Assembly: GCF_048771995.1 (NCBI RefSeq)
Contig: NC_133063.1
Span: 7,824,001 to 7,888,000 of the forward strand
Direction: 5' to 3'
DNA length: 64,000 nt
Source of the DNA: Taeniopygia guttata
Lineage: Eukaryota; Chordata; Aves; Passeriformes; Estrildidae
In this document: positions 23,001-38,000 of the stretch, one piece after another
Layout: the number at the start of each line of letters is the position of its first letter
Position numbering within the stretch: the first letter of the stretch is position 1
Notes under the pieces: generated by a model
What the model was told of the DNA's origin: nothing
What the model saw: only the letters and a program-made list of their open reading frames with translations
Databases searched by the model: none
Translations under genes and position numbers: made by a program

Positions 23001-26000
23001 TGCATCCCAACAGAATGTGTCAGTGCCCATCACAGCCTAGCAGCACACAGCTGCCTTCCACTGCACTTCAGTACAAAATCAAAACTGTTTGTCCCTGTGG
23101 ACTTTGGCACAGAGCATGTTACACTACAAGGACACTTGCCTGGGTTACAACACTACCTTGACACCTTTTTGGGCATGTCTAAAAATAACTTCAGCTTTAA
23201 AACAAAACACAACTTGAAAAAAACCAAACCAAACAAACAAAACTCCCCAACAAACCTGTGCTCTCAACATACATTTCAGGACTGAATTAAAATGAATTTT
23301 CTGGATTGAATACATTTATAGTGTAAGTATGTAAAAATATGAATCTCAGTGCATTTGTGCAGAAAAATAGCAAAAACCAGAGGAAATTAGCTGAAAATTA
23401 TGTACTGGTGAACTGTATACTGTGTCTCTCCTATTGCTTTTTCTTATGTTTCTGAAGAATCACTCTTTTTGTATGCCTATCCTACAGATAACTTCAAGTA
23501 GTCTCAGCCCATCTTTGACCTACTTGAGCAGCTGGGTTTAACTTCTGGGATTTACTCTGCTTTACAAGGGAGATTGCATGAGGAGACCACAGTGTCAGAG
23601 GTTCTTGCATTTTCAACATTTCAATGAATCTACACTCACTCTTTTGCTTCCTTAAGAGTAAATTAAATCCTACAGATCGAACTCAGCAAAACAGACCATG
23701 GGATCAGTGTCTATAAATTACCATGCTATGGTCAGACCAACGCAGTCACACCCTAAATTACTGACCCAACCAGAGCATCAAAACAGACACAATTAAAATT
23801 GCAGCAAATAAAGCTGAATACAATTTGACAGAGATAATCTACAATACTCAGTATCTGAAAATAATTCTTTCATATTCTTGTTCACCCTGAAAAGATTTTG
23901 GCCAATAATCAAGACAACAAAGAATATCTCAGACCTATTTTAATGTGCATTCTAAAACACATTCTAAGTTACTCAGGAAAATAATCTTGATGGAAATCAA
24001 CCCAGTGTTTAACATTCATATAGTTTATTCTGAAAATTTAAAGGGCAAACTAAATTTACCAAACTCTTAAATTTAACAAACTCTTAAATGAACACAACCA
24101 TCTAATAAAAAAACTTTCACTATTTTATATAAATTAGTTAAAACAAACCCACAAAAATAGAAAGCAGCACATTACAGTTTGTTGCCAGTTAGCAACATGA
24201 TACACTCAGATTGTGAGCATAAACTATGCACATACAGTCCAATAAATCTCTGTTTTCAAGAAAGTTCTAGAGCTTGTTTTTTGAAATACAAGAAAAAATA
24301 AACAATTTTTGAGTGGAAGACTGAAAGTTGTTTTCCACACTAGCTCAGCTACAATGTGTATTCTTACATTTAAAATAAAGTTAACCCTGTATACAGAAAC
24401 AGAAAATGCTGCATTGTGTTGAGAGCCTAATTATTCGACTTCTTTTTTAGTTTTGGTCTGCCTGGCTTTTTTCATTCTGAGATACATCTACATGAAGAAT
24501 TAAAGACCTTCCAGTGGCTGGAAAGCCCTTAACTTTCATTAAGAAAACTAATCCAAAACGACTTCAGATGCTTTATTCATGGAGAATCGTTTCCTCAGTT
24601 CCCTGCAAAGCTCTCTATTCTAATTAAGTAATTTTAATGATGAGTTTTCTATTGCAACAGACACAATTATTCAAATAAAATGTGTGATGCCTTCTCTACA
24701 TAGGATGGTTTTCTATTCTAGACAATTGTCTTACATCCTAGAGAAGCAAAATTTATTGGTAAGATCATACAAGTAAATACACAAAACTATTCAAAATCTC
24801 AGTTTGTATAATCTTTTCCTTTTTTTTTTGTTTACAAAAATGTGAAAGTTTCAAAAATGGTAACTACTTGAATGTAAGTTTGATGTACATTTCTACTTAC
24901 ATCTTCAGCTTTTGAACCTTGATCCTGCAAAGATTTTTGTAGTTCTTCAACCTGGGACTGTACTTCCAGAAGTCTCTGATTTACCAATCTAGGAAAGAGA
25001 CATGATTTGTTTTTCAGGAGAGAAAAAAAAAAAAACCAAACTGCAAGAGGAAGTCTCAGATTTTTAGTATCCAGTGTTTTCAGATCATCTACACAAAAAA
25101 AATGCAATATTGTAAATTACTCACAAAAAATTACAGCAGTAGTTAAGAGCTCACAGCAGTTCCAGAGATTGTAACATCCAGATGTTCATCCAGAACATTC
25201 TCATATTCCTCAAGGACAACATACACGTATGCAGAAATCAGTTATATCCATTAAATCAGTTATATAAATACATGTAAGAAGACCTTTTAATAGTCAGTTT
25301 TACTGTGTGAGACCAAATAGCTTATGCTTCTACACTGCTACAGAACCCTATAAATCTGTAGGTTGGAAGGGATGTCCACAGGCTGCCTAGATCCAACCTC
25401 CTCCTTAAAGCAGGTGCACTTACAGCAGATTGCTGGGAACCATACCCAGTACCACGTTTGAGCACTTGTAAGGACAGAAGTCTAACAGTCTATTTGGGTT
25501 TCTCTTCTAGAGCTCGGACCCATACCCCATATTTTGTCTGTTGCCTCCTGTCCATCCACCACAACCTCTTGACAACAACCCAAATCTTCTTTCTACCTTC
25601 CCATCAAGCAGATGCAGTTCACAGTACTCTCCTCTATGTCACCTTTCCTTTGGCCTGGACAAACCCAGTTCTCAGTTTTATCCCTTCTATCACACATTAC
25701 AGTGTCTCTCACCTTAGCAGTATTCTGCTGCACTTCTCCATGTCCACATTTCTCTGGTACTGTGGAATCCAAAATTATATGCTCTGTCCACAGGTGATAT
25801 AATAAGGACCGATGAGCAGTGAACAGTCATTTTCTACACCTCAGTGAGGACTGTCCAGATCACAGTCAATTGCAAGGTCCCCATATCCCTTACTACCCAC
25901 TAGGACCCCAGAGTTTTTGCAGCAGAGCTGCTCCACAGCCAGGGACAGGGATCTCATCAGTTCATTTCTCTGGACTGTTGAGCTCCTCTGAGTAAGTTTT

Positions 26001-29000
26001 CCCTTTCAGGACACCCCAAAGTGGTATAATTCTCAAACTTGCTAAGAGTGTAGCCCCTTTTATCAATGAAGTTGTTAATAAAAGTGATGAACAGTGTTGG
26101 TTCTGGTACTGATGACTGAAGAACTGGTCACCAGCTGGGTTTCATTTCACTGACAATACTACTTTAGGCTCAGGTGTCTGATCACTGTCCAATCAATTTT
26201 TTTTTCTCACTTTACTGCCCATTTATTTATTTTATATCTAGCAATTTTGAACATAAGGATACCATGGGGCACTTGATCAAAGGCTTTGCTAAAGCTAAGT
26301 ATCGTCCTCTGTTTCACCCTTCTTCACATGTGCTGTCTTCTCATGGTTAAGACAACTAGATTAGTTAGGTGTGATTTGCTTGGAATAAATTCATGTTGAC
26401 ATTTGCCAATTACATTCCTGTCCCTCATGTAGCTGGAAATAGATTCCAGATTGTTTTCTGAAATTTCCAGAAAGCAAACTGTGACTGATCAATCTCAATA
26501 GTTCTTCATGCCCTTTTGCTTGCCCTTCTTGAGGGTGAGTGCAGTATTTACCCTTTCTCAGGCTTCAGGCATCTTCCCCAGTTGAAGGGGAAGATTAGAT
26601 AAAGAAGAGATTCAAAGCTCAGATACAAAGCAGCCTCACATCACTAACAGCCAAATACTGTGGCATACTCTGACGCACTCAGTCTGGCCTCACATATGTC
26701 TGCATGCTGACTGGCTCAATCCAGCAGGGTCAGCTAGAGAAGGCTGCCAAGGAACATGTCCTGTTGAGTTTTTAATACATACAAGGATGGAGACAACCTC
26801 TCTGGGCAACATACTCCAGTGTTCAGCAACCCTCACAGTGAAAAAAACTGTACATTCTCACATTCAGATGAAATATAATGTGTTTTAAAACTCTGACCAC
26901 ACCCTCTTGCCGCATTACAGGGTATTACTGACAAGAGTCTATCTCCCCTTTATTTAGACCCTCCCATCATACACTTCAATAAGATACATTAAAAAGATCA
27001 AACATAAGCCTTCTCTTTTCCTGGCTACATAGTCCCTATCCCTCAGACTTTACTCATACAAAAGACTCTGCAGTCCTAAAATCACATCCTTGTGGCCTTT
27101 CACAGGACTGATTCCATTAAATCCATGTCCTTCTTCTCTGGGGGATGCCTGTAGGAAGGTCAACTGAAGCAGAGAACAAAATTTCTTACCTGTTCTCTGT
27201 CTCCAGTTCATTCTTCCGTAAGTTTGCATCATCAAGAAGGCTCTGCAACAAGGCAATCTTCTCATTGTCAGAACCTTCTTGGTTCAATTTTAACATCTTG
27301 TTCTCATGCTGAAGGCGGATGAGTTTCTCCCTAAACACACAGAACACAGTTTGTAAAAAAAAGAATACCAGTATCCATAACAAATAAAGCAGTTGACCAC
27401 AGGAAGTAAAATAACAACATAAATATAATCTTTTTAAGGCAGATATTGCAACAATAATCATGTCTTCAAACCCCCAAATATAAATCCAATTTAAGTTGTA
27501 ATTGCAGAATACAGAACACAAGGAATTACCTCAGTTCCCCCATCAGATCTCAGAGTACAGCTCAACAAATACATAGGGAGAATAGAGAATGGGAAACTTA
27601 ATACCAAGTGTGAAGAAAGACTGTAATCTCAGCTGCCACTGAACTACTGCATAAAACTGAGCAAGTAATTTCAACTCCTGTTCTTTTTACACAGAATCAT
27701 TTGGGTTCAAAAGCCTCTTAAAGATCATCAAGTTCCAACATAAACCCAGCACTGCCAAGTCCACCACAGAACCATGTCCCTTAAGCACCATGACTACACA
27801 TCTTTTAAATACCACCAGGGATGACAACTCAATCACTTCCCCGGGTTCAATGCTTGATAACCCCTCCTGGTGAATAAATGATTCCTAATATCCAATCTAA
27901 ACCTCCCCAGCACAGCTTCAGGAAAAAATACCAACCTCCACCTCATTATAACCTCCTTTCAGGTAGTTGTAGAGAATGATAAGGTCCACCCCTGAGCCTC
28001 CTTTTTAACAACTTCCTGCTCCTCATAGGACTTAACTCTAGACTCTTCTCTAGCTCTATTGTCCTTCTCCAGACATGCTCCAGCCCCTCAATGTCCTTCT
28101 TGCAGTGAGAGAGTGCAAAACTGGACACAGGATTTGAGGGGTGGCTTCACCAGTGCCAATAACAGGGAAACAGCCCTGCTTTCGTCCTGCTGGCCACTCT
28201 ATTGCTGATACAGGCCAGGATGGCATTGGCCTTCTTGACCAGCTGGGCACCGAATGGTTCATGTTCAGCTGCTGTCAACCAACACTACCAAATCCACACC
28301 AGAACAACAGGTGCCACCCACAGGGACCTGGACAAACTGAAGGAGTCGGGCCATGAAAACCTCATGAGGTTCAACAAGGCCAAGTGTAGGTCCTGCACTT
28401 AGCAGGCTTAGAAAGCTGGGGTTGAGGTTGTAGATCAGACTCCAGGGATACCTTAGAGCAGCCTTACAGTGCCTGAAAGGAGCCAACAATAGAGCTGGAG
28501 AGGGATTTTTTACAAGAGGGTGGAGAGACAAGACAAAGGAGAGTAGTGTTAAACTGAAAAAGGGTGGTTTAGATTAAATATGAAACAGAGATTCTTTACT
28601 TTGAGGGTTTGGAGGCAATGGCAAAGGGAGTTCTGAGTGCCCCATACCTGGCAGTGCTCCAGGCAAGGCTGGATGGAGATTTGAGCAACCTGGTCTACTG
28701 GAAGGTGTCCTTGCCCATGGCACAGTAGGTGGAACAAGATGATCTTTAAGGTTCCTTCCAACCCAAGCTGTTCTAATGACTCTACAATTTCTTTCCACTG
28801 TGCATCTTTTCAGCCACTCTTCTCCAATCCTGCAGCACTGTACTGGTCATTGTGATCCAAGGGCAAAACCTTGGCCATGCTGAACTTCATACAATTGTCC
28901 TCCGTCCACTGATACAACCTGTTCAGATTCCTCTGCAGAGCCTTTCAACCCTCCAGCAGATCAACATTGTCCTAAGCAAGTCAAAATGTTACTGCATTCC

Positions 29001-32000
29001 ATATCTATCTGTGCCCAAAATTGTTACTGTCTCCCTGCAGCTGGGAAACAGAATGTTGGGGCAGGAGCTGAGGGGTTGCCCCAGACTCTAAAAATTGAAG
29101 CACTCTGGCAGAGTCACTCTATGCCCACTTGGCTTGACTCTTGGTTCTTCTTGCCCCTACTTCCTACAGTAGCAAATTGAGACGCTTTATTTCACAATCA
29201 AAAGCTGTTTCAGGGTGTATTTTACTACACCTGTCTGCAGCCACTCCCTCAGTATCCTTCAGTGGATTCCACCCAACCCTATGGACTTGTGGGTGTCTAA
29301 GTGGCACAGCAGGTAGCACAGCTGTAGCAGGCACAGCAGAGCTGTTCCCTCCTGTATTGTGGCAGCTTTATTCAGCCTCTTGCATCTGTCTTCCAGGTCA
29401 GCAGTCTTACTACCAAAGATCGTGGCAACAAAGGCTTTAAGCAGATCAACCTTCTCCTTGTCCTTTACTGGTATGGTTCTCCTTGCAATCAGTAAGTGGC
29501 TGAGATTCTCCTTAACCCTCATTTAATTGTGAATGTATTTATTGAAAAATTTTTATTGTCTTCAATTCGCAGTAGCCAGAATGAGATCTAGTAGGATTTT
29601 GGCCCATTTAATTTTCTCCCTGCATAACAGCACATCTCTGTAGTCCTCCTGAGAGGCTTTGCCCCTTCTTCCAAACATGATACAATCTTTTTTTCCTGAG
29701 TTCTGGCCAAAGCTTTCTGTGCAGCCAAGCTAGTCTTCCTGATGGCTCACCATTTGGCTCATGGAGGCAGCCTGCTCCTGCATCTTAACAGCTCCTTCTT
29801 GCCCTCCCAGGCTCCTTTGCCCTTTAGGGACTGACTTCCAAGCAACTCTGTCAAACAGACCCCTAAACGGGTTAAAGTCTGCCCAACAGAAGTCCAAAGC
29901 AGAAGTTCTGCCAACCTCTCTCCTTAATTCTCTGTGAATCAAAAACTCTCTCATTCAGTGATTGCTGTGCCCAAGATGGCCTCTGACCACCACATCATCC
30001 ACCAGTCCTTTCCTGTTCATGAACAGCGAGTCCACATCTTCCCTGGTTGGCTTGCTCAGCAGTTGTGTTAGAAAGTTATCTTTCACGCAGTTCAAGAACC
30101 TTCTAGACTGATCCCTTTCTGCTGCGCTGCATTTGCAGCAGCCATCTGGGAAGCTGAAGTCCTCCATAAGAAAAAGGACCAGCAATCTCAAGACCTCTCC
30201 CAGCTCCTTGTAGTGTAGTATAGTATCGTATCCTAGACAAGTCTATAACATGCCCACCAGAATATCTGCCTTGTGGCCTTTCCCTTAATTCTTACTCATA
30301 AATACTCAACTCTCTTGGTACCATCACCAAGCTACAGGCAATCAGAACAGGGCAACAAGAAGTACCTTTTTCTAATATCCAACCTAAACCTTCCCTGACA
30401 AAAATTAAGATCATTCCCATGGGTCCTGTCAGTGGTCACAACAGAGAAGAGGTGAATGTTCGTCCTTCCTCTTTGTCTCATGAGGAAAGATCTCTGCTCA
30501 GTCTCCTCCTCTCCAGGCTGAACAGATCAAGTGACCTCAGATACTCATCATATAGGTTCACTCAAGGCCCTTCACCATGCTTGTGGCCCTCCTTAGGATG
30601 CTAAGAGCTTTATGTTTTTCTCATATTGTGGCACCCAAAACTGCACACAAGACTCTGTCCCAGTGCAGAGCAGAGCAGGACAATCCCCTCTCTTGCCTGG
30701 CTGGTGATGCTATGCCTGATGCCCCCAAGGACACAGTTGGGCCTCCTGGCTGCCAGGGCACTGCTAAGTAATATTCAACTTGCCACTGACAATTGTAGAG
30801 GTTAGTAAAACAAAGCATGCATTAGCTTACTTTATTTCAGGAGTAATGATTTCTGCTGCTAAACTGTCTGAAGGTTCTTGTCTTCCCAGAGGCATCAATC
30901 CTGAGTATAGAAAAGCATACCACTGAGTTTTTCACATGACAAGAAGTAGACATTGTTCTAGAAGTTTCACACTACTGCTCAACAATGTAAAATGATACAA
31001 AATCAGGCAAGATGAACAGACAAGCACCATTTAATTTGGTGAACCATTATGTCTGATTTCATCCATTCTGAAGAAATAATGTTGCAGTTTATTTCCTACT
31101 TGTTATCTTATCTAAGAACTACAAAGGTACACAAGATTACACATACAAATGAACTATAACACAGGAAACATGAGAAAATATGTCTCTAAAGAAAACAATG
31201 TAACTATATAGAAATTAGATACACATTATAAAAATATCCCGCTGGAGAGAAGACTTAAAATTTCTAATTGACTCAAATAACATTTGCCTGCTTATGAAGC
31301 TATGAATAGTTGAAGTTTTTCACTGCTGATTTTAGAAGAGCTTAAATTTATTCTGTGCTAAACAAAAGCACACTCAATACTCTACAGAAAACTTGTGTAC
31401 ACTTTTTAGAAAAGAGGCATTTAATCTCCTTATTTGTCCTTTACCTGTAGTGGTGAGTTGACCCTCCTGAGCTTGTACACATCTAAGTTCTTCAATAGTT
31501 TCTTTCAAAGAATCCCTTTCTGTTCTTAATCTCTGAATAATTGGAAAGAGAATGAATATCAGTCTTGGCAGTCCAAATCTATCTCTAACAGCCTTCAAAA
31601 TTTTAAAAATTATTTAATGTAATTCTAGAAATTACATTCAACTTAAGGTATCTCAGTCTATTCCATAACAGAATAAATATAAGTATTATATATTCCACAG
31701 GAACAGTAGTTTGGGGGTTTTTCAGGAGAAGGATTGCTGATCTTATTGGACTAAAAATAGAAGGGGTATAAGCTTACAAAATCAAGTTATTAGTGACACA
31801 AAGTCCTGGTACCAGGTAGTCAACAGTATCCACGGGACCACTCAGCTGTTTTCCTTCCATTAGGGTTGATTCCAAGGGAAATGGAAGACAGTTGAGTGAC
31901 CATAGATTTCTCCCTCACCACAAATCAAAGATTCAGCCAGGAGTGAAATAATGAGCAGGTAAGTAGAGAGGCAAGATAACAAAATGTTTTTACTCCATTT

Positions 32001-35000
32001 TTTTTGTCTTTTACCACTGAAAGTGTAAGCAACATTTCCATATCGCATTCCTCCTGTGTGTCAGCTGTCCATGTCATTCACCAGCATCTTGGCTATGAAA
32101 GAAAACTTGCTGCATAAGACTCGGCCAAAGAGAACTGAAGAACAGGACTGGATCACGCCGGGATTCAGACAGATGTGCTATTCAGTAGTATCAGGCAAAT
32201 ACTCTTTAAATTTGGCACAACTAACCTTCTGGCAAAAAAATGAGAACCTACAGGTAGCACCAAGTTTTTTTCCAGAAGGTTGCCAAGAGTAAAAAAAAAG
32301 GAAAGAAATTGGCTACTATGTAATGATTCATGTTGTAGTTTGCTCCAAAACCAGCCATGTTCAATATTACTCAATAGTCCAAGAAAGACCTTTCCTCTGT
32401 ATAGGTATGGAGTTGTGTTGGCTGATAGCAGTTTATTTTACTAACTGTTGATTGCCAAATGCCAGAATATTTTAGTGACTATAAAAAGCTCTAAGGCTTC
32501 AGTAGTACAAGCAGCTCAATAATTATCGTAGTACTTTTAACACACCACAGAGGTAAAATTCCAGGCTACTTTGATGAAGATATCAAACACTATCATGCTT
32601 TGCCAGAACATAAGGAAAAGAATATAATCAGTTTCAGTAACTATTTCCAAAATATAGTTGACCAGATACCACTACCTAGTTATGACCCGTGGTGGGCTAC
32701 TTTACTGATACATATTGACAACAGAGAACAGAAAAAGTCATACAGTGAATCATTAAACTCACATGATGAGGGAATTCTGGCTGTAATTTACTTCTCACAG
32801 GTGCACATCCATTCAAAAGAATGTACTTAAGAACAACATCCAGCTCAAAAAAAAAAAAGCTATCTGCCAGGCAGTAAATCAGAAAACCATATGACAATGG
32901 CCTGCAATTCAGATCCTTTGTGCAAGATGAAATGGTCCACTGAGCCATGGATAAGCCATAGAAACAACTTTACCATTGTTCAACATAAAAGAATTGGAAA
33001 AAAAACCCAATTTAAAAATAAAAAGCAGGAAAGAAAGCCAAAGCACAATACCAACACAGTTATTATGAGCATTCCAGCCTGATTTGAAGGGCAGATGGAA
33101 CTGATGTAAAGGTCAAGTGTCCATTGGAGCTTGAAAATTTAATAATAAATGGAAATCAATGGCCTAGGAATATAAAGTAACTGAAAAGTTTCCGTTCAAA
33201 TATTTAAGCTCTGGGCTTGGAAATCTTGGAAATAACTGGACATGAAGTATGACTACTGCATAAAAAGCCTACAGAGTTTCTGGATCAATGGACTTATAAT
33301 TAAAACACACCTAAGAAACTGCTAGCTGCAATTGCTGACATTCATTTTAGGTACTCTGAACCACCTGCATATATTCCTAAGAAACAAGCTGAAATTAACT
33401 GTTGAGAAATGACAGTGCATAAGTGAAGTCTGAAGGATAAGTCTCAGCATGAGAGTACAGAGCAATTAATCACAGAATCACTAGCAGCAAATTACACAAG
33501 AGGAAGGGGATAAATTGCTATCTACCCTGAATGTTCCACACTGGCAGTACAAGATAGGTCAACAAGAAGCTCTCATAAAAGGTGAGATCGCCACAAAGGA
33601 CATTTCCCTCTACACAGCTACTAAGCCCCTTGCTACACTACTGATGACTGCAAAAAGAGAAGCATGCTGATGGTACCTGAAAGAATGGGAAATAAAGCAA
33701 CAGGAATTTAGTTCTAGGATGATACTGCAGAAACCCTGTTGTAAATAGCTTTTTGGAATACATAGTAATCACCCTGGGTATTTATTAACTTTCTCATTGA
33801 AAGTGGCCAGGAAACAACTTCAGATGCCAAATATGAAGGGTACTCCTCTTAAAAATGGGTTGCATATAATTTTGTACAGTCACTTTATTCCATGCTGTAC
33901 AATTCTTAGGTTTAAAAACTATTTTGTACACAAACATTAGAAAATTTTGGAGGAAAAAGACTTCCTAATTTAAAAAGATGGCTAACTATAATTACCACAT
34001 CTCTGTGTTATAAAGGATACAAAGTTTCTACTGTTACTAACAAAAAAATAACACCTTGGCACTTACATCTTTTTCTTTTTGGAGGCTGTCTACTTTTTCT
34101 TTCAGTCGTTTGCATTCATAATCTAATTTATCAGCTTTCTTGGATTCTTCAGATAACCTGTTTTGTAGTTCAACTGCCTGTGAGAACAAGAATCAATAAT
34201 GTGTCTGCAAATGTTAAAACAAAATACACAAGACAAAGTAGCCAATTACAGTGCACCACAAGTCATGTCGTAAAACAAGTGAAAAGGTTACTCATAGGAC
34301 ATACTAAAAACTTCTTTCATCAGTTGTTCTGTGTTTCAGCAAAATAAAAAGCATTCAAATGGTCTTAGTGCAAGCAAAAGATAGAAAAAATGTGAAGTAT
34401 TTTTAGTACATCTAAAACAATAATTTAAGCTCAAGCAAGGTTTACAGAAAAAAAAACATGTAGTTCTAGGGATGAATAAGATTAGGAACAGCAGAAAAAT
34501 CTTTCTGCATTCCAAAAAGCCTAGTAAAAAGAAAAGACTCTGAAGAAAACAAATTATCTACATATTTTTTTAACTTTACTTTATAAGCCTCACTCAGAAT
34601 TCAGCTACTAGTTTATGCAGCCAGGTAACATCCCCTGAGATGTCCTAGTAATTTTTAATGCACTAACACAAATATTCAGTCACAGGCTCCAAAAAGTTTT
34701 CTTTATTTCAGTGAGAAACACTACCACATGTATGCTTTCAACTACAGATCAGTAAAGAACTCTTAAAATTAAGTGACCAGAAATGTGAAAGTGAGCACAA
34801 CAGAAGGTAAATTGGTGAAGTCTTCCCTTTTCAAAACTTTCAAGCCTTTACTAGCAAAGATTAATTCCCAGAACACTAGTAAAGCTCATAATGCAGAGAG
34901 CATGAGAGCAAGTGAGCTAAATAAAAACTGGCCTGCAAATACAAAAGCTGAATGAAGACTCAGCTAAAGACCTACAGCTTCTTCTAAAACAGTTTATAAG

Positions 35001-38000
35001 AAGGCTTTTTAATGGCTTTTAGATTACAAAGGAAGTGACTAAAGCAGTAGCCATATCTACATCAAGACTCCCCAGTGATTCCAATGACCTTTTATTTTCA
35101 ACATGTACAACTATAGCAAAATAACTACAAGGCCTAAAATATGCATGGCCCTAAGTCTCAGAGATGGACTTTGCTGCTGTTGTTCCTAAATTAAAAGCTG
35201 CAAAACCAGCACAGGCCTGCCTATTCTGAGATTAAAGAAATATGAAAATATTTCATTTTTCAGATGTGACATTTATCACTGAGGCTATCAGAATAACTGC
35301 AGGCCTTCACCAGTGACAGTGCCACCACTTGCAAAATGTTAGTCTTTTCACCTCAAATGGAAATAAATTGATGTTTATACATTTATGTTTGTAACCAATC
35401 ATGCAAAGGTAATGGTATGTAGAAAAACATGTCAGGAAATAAATTTGCCTTGAATTAGGACTTGTGAGTGTAGAGCAAAACATACAGTTTCATGGTAATG
35501 CAGAAGATCTTAAAAAAAAAAAAATGAACTGCCATCACATTCACTAAGCATTATCTGCATGTGGAATGAATAAAGCAGGAATCTTGCAACAAAGAAAAGC
35601 AAGACATACTGTTAACTATGCATCAGAATGCACATGCACAAAGGGGCTGAATTAAATCACAAAAAAAAAAAAAATCCTGCAGTCTCTGTATTTCAATTAT
35701 TTAATGCCAAAATAAAGTTTCTTAGAAAAGGCTTGTGCTTGCTCTCAGAAGAGTGAAAACAAAACACCACCACTCAACCTCACAGAGACTGTGAGGTGAA
35801 GATGCAATTTCCTTGGATATTACTATAGGAATTTGAATGAACCACTTTCATCTGCATAGCACAATGATTCTAAGCCAAAGAAATAACTCTCTAATGGTGT
35901 CCTCATGAGTCAGGTTAGATCCTTCAAACACCAGACAAGACATATTCCATTACAGGAGCACACTAGTACTCAGCAGTGACATAACATCACAAGCCTTGTA
36001 TCAGCTTCCTTCTGATAGCACAATTTAGGATTCCCAGAAAAATAATTTTGTGGCTTAGGAGTCACAGGTAGGTCTCAAAAGGAGCCTGGTCTTACAGACA
36101 CTGAAGACAAACACAGAGTGTTCATTTTGAGACACCACAGTTAAGTGAAGAAAACCAGATCTGCCACAGGATACCTGAGGCTAATTTTCCAGTCTCAGTC
36201 AGTAAACAGTTTTGTACCAAACAACCGCTCCTCATACAGGAAATCCTACGCATAAAATAAAACTGAAGAAAAGAAGTACTTTAGCAGCACTGATGGAATT
36301 GGCCCTTCCAAAATCCTTTTGGTTGGTGAAATAAGAAGAATCAAATGCAGATGTTGAGGTTACACAACAATATCACAAGCTCAGCTGTTTAACGGAGTGA
36401 AATATTAGGTTCCCAATAAACTTCATACTATTCATGTGTGGAAGGCCATTTCTTTCTATATTGACATTTCTCTTTGCCCCCTTGGACAATTTTTCTTGCC
36501 CAAGTTCTTTTTTGCTGGTAAAATCATTTGGGCTGTATTTAAAATTAGCTCACATAGGCTGAAACAATTTGTTTTAAACACTGAGATTGCCAAGTGCAGG
36601 GAAAAAAGTTATCAAGTCTTAGGAGACACATTGCTCCTGGGCTTCCAGTATTGTTAGTGCCTGTTTCTATACTTATTCTACAGTAAACTGACATACAGGG
36701 ACCCCTGTGCTTGATCATTTGATCAGGCAGAAATACAGAGCAGGCACTACAGCTTTAGTAAACCATGCTCTGTCTAGCCCTGTAACAAGAATACCAGAAT
36801 GATATCGTGTCCCTGAAGTACAAAAGCAGAAAGAAGATGAAGTACATCTTCCACCTTTACAGAAACAGCATCACATGGCACTTGGATAAACAGGAGGATA
36901 AATAGGTGCCTAACACTCCACACAGTGTGCTGCTGACACATTTTGTATTCTACTAGGTGCATATAAACAACAAGAATGACATGTGTCCTTCTCTCTTCTT
37001 GAGTGGAAAAATCCAGATGGATCAGAGAAACTAAAACCTTAAAAAAAGGAGTTATTTGACCACAGGAACAACTTACCTCAGCAGTGGTGTGTTCCTCACT
37101 GCTGGAAACTTATAAGTGAAAAGTGGATACTTTTTCTGAAAGGATAGCCTCTAATTCAAGCCTCGCTACTGAATATGAATTTGGAATAATTTTATGAAAA
37201 AAAAAAAAACAAACACTTTACATCTGCTGAGTTTTTAAATGCAAGAAATACTGCTTTTTGACAAACTTTTAGTCATGACAGGAGTTGAAGGAGGAAAGGA
37301 AAGGAGGACAAAGGTAGCAAGCACCTATAAAGCATGGAAGTCTTTTAAAACAAGAGTTGTTTTTTTCATAGCTTTTTTTTACTTTGCGGTATTAGCCATG
37401 TTATGAAGAAAAAGTGTTGAACAACACAGAGTACTATAGCATTGATGATGCCTGTCCTCACCTGTCTTTTGTATGTTTCCAGCTGACTGCGTGCTGCATT
37501 GGCCTTCCTTAGTTCTTCCTCCAGGCTCACAGTGTTTTGCATGTACATTGTATTCTTCTCTTCTAAAAGCTTCACTTGCCGCCGCAAATCACCCAGGTCC
37601 TCCAATTTCTTTTTGTACGATTCTACCTGGCTTTCTAACTTGGCTACTTTATCAGAAGAGTGCCTGAAGGGATAGATTTGTATCAAATTTGAACTTTGAA
37701 AACTAACAAAACTAACAGAATTTAAAATGCTTCTTCACAGTTTTTTCTTAATGCAGAAGACATGCATGGAAGAACAATATAGCAATCACATCCTCCTCTT
37801 ACTGATGTTTTCACTTTTAATTGTCTGTTTTCTTCCCATAACTATTTGCCAACTCTAAGAGCTGATGCTGAAGGTTCTTTTAGACCCTCTCTTCCTAACA
37901 CAACTTTCTTATCTGCTCCAACCTTAAAATAATAGCTGAAACAATCTCACTCCCACTCATTTCCTTTCAATTCTAAATTATCTTCTGTCCTAAATTTTTC

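Larger units (their letters stand above)
19950..24900 (-). other. HOOK3 intron 16
   Basis: GT-AG intron of about 5 kb. It holds a CR1 copy (22396-22575), a T20 run at 21694-21713 with an adjacent sense AATAAA, and a 2 x 17-nt tandem repeat at 24051-24084. Confidence 0.85.
24989..27189 (-). other. HOOK3 intron 15
   Basis: GT-AG intron of 2.2 kb, most of it CR1: one long copy (25341-26585) and one shorter copy (26725-27145) that starts about 44 nt from the exon 15 donor. Confidence 0.85.
27331..30830 (-). other. HOOK3 intron 14, mostly CR1
   Basis: GT-AG intron of 3.5 kb, of which about 3 kb is CR1: a long sense-oriented copy (27690-30285) split by an opposite-oriented copy (28300-28788), then a further sense fragment (30360-30793). 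Confidence 0.85.

Noticed and set aside
28141..30771. Many 60-100 codon open frames on both strands in intron 14
   Set aside because: They are pieces of degraded CR1 ORF2 or its antisense, not host genes.
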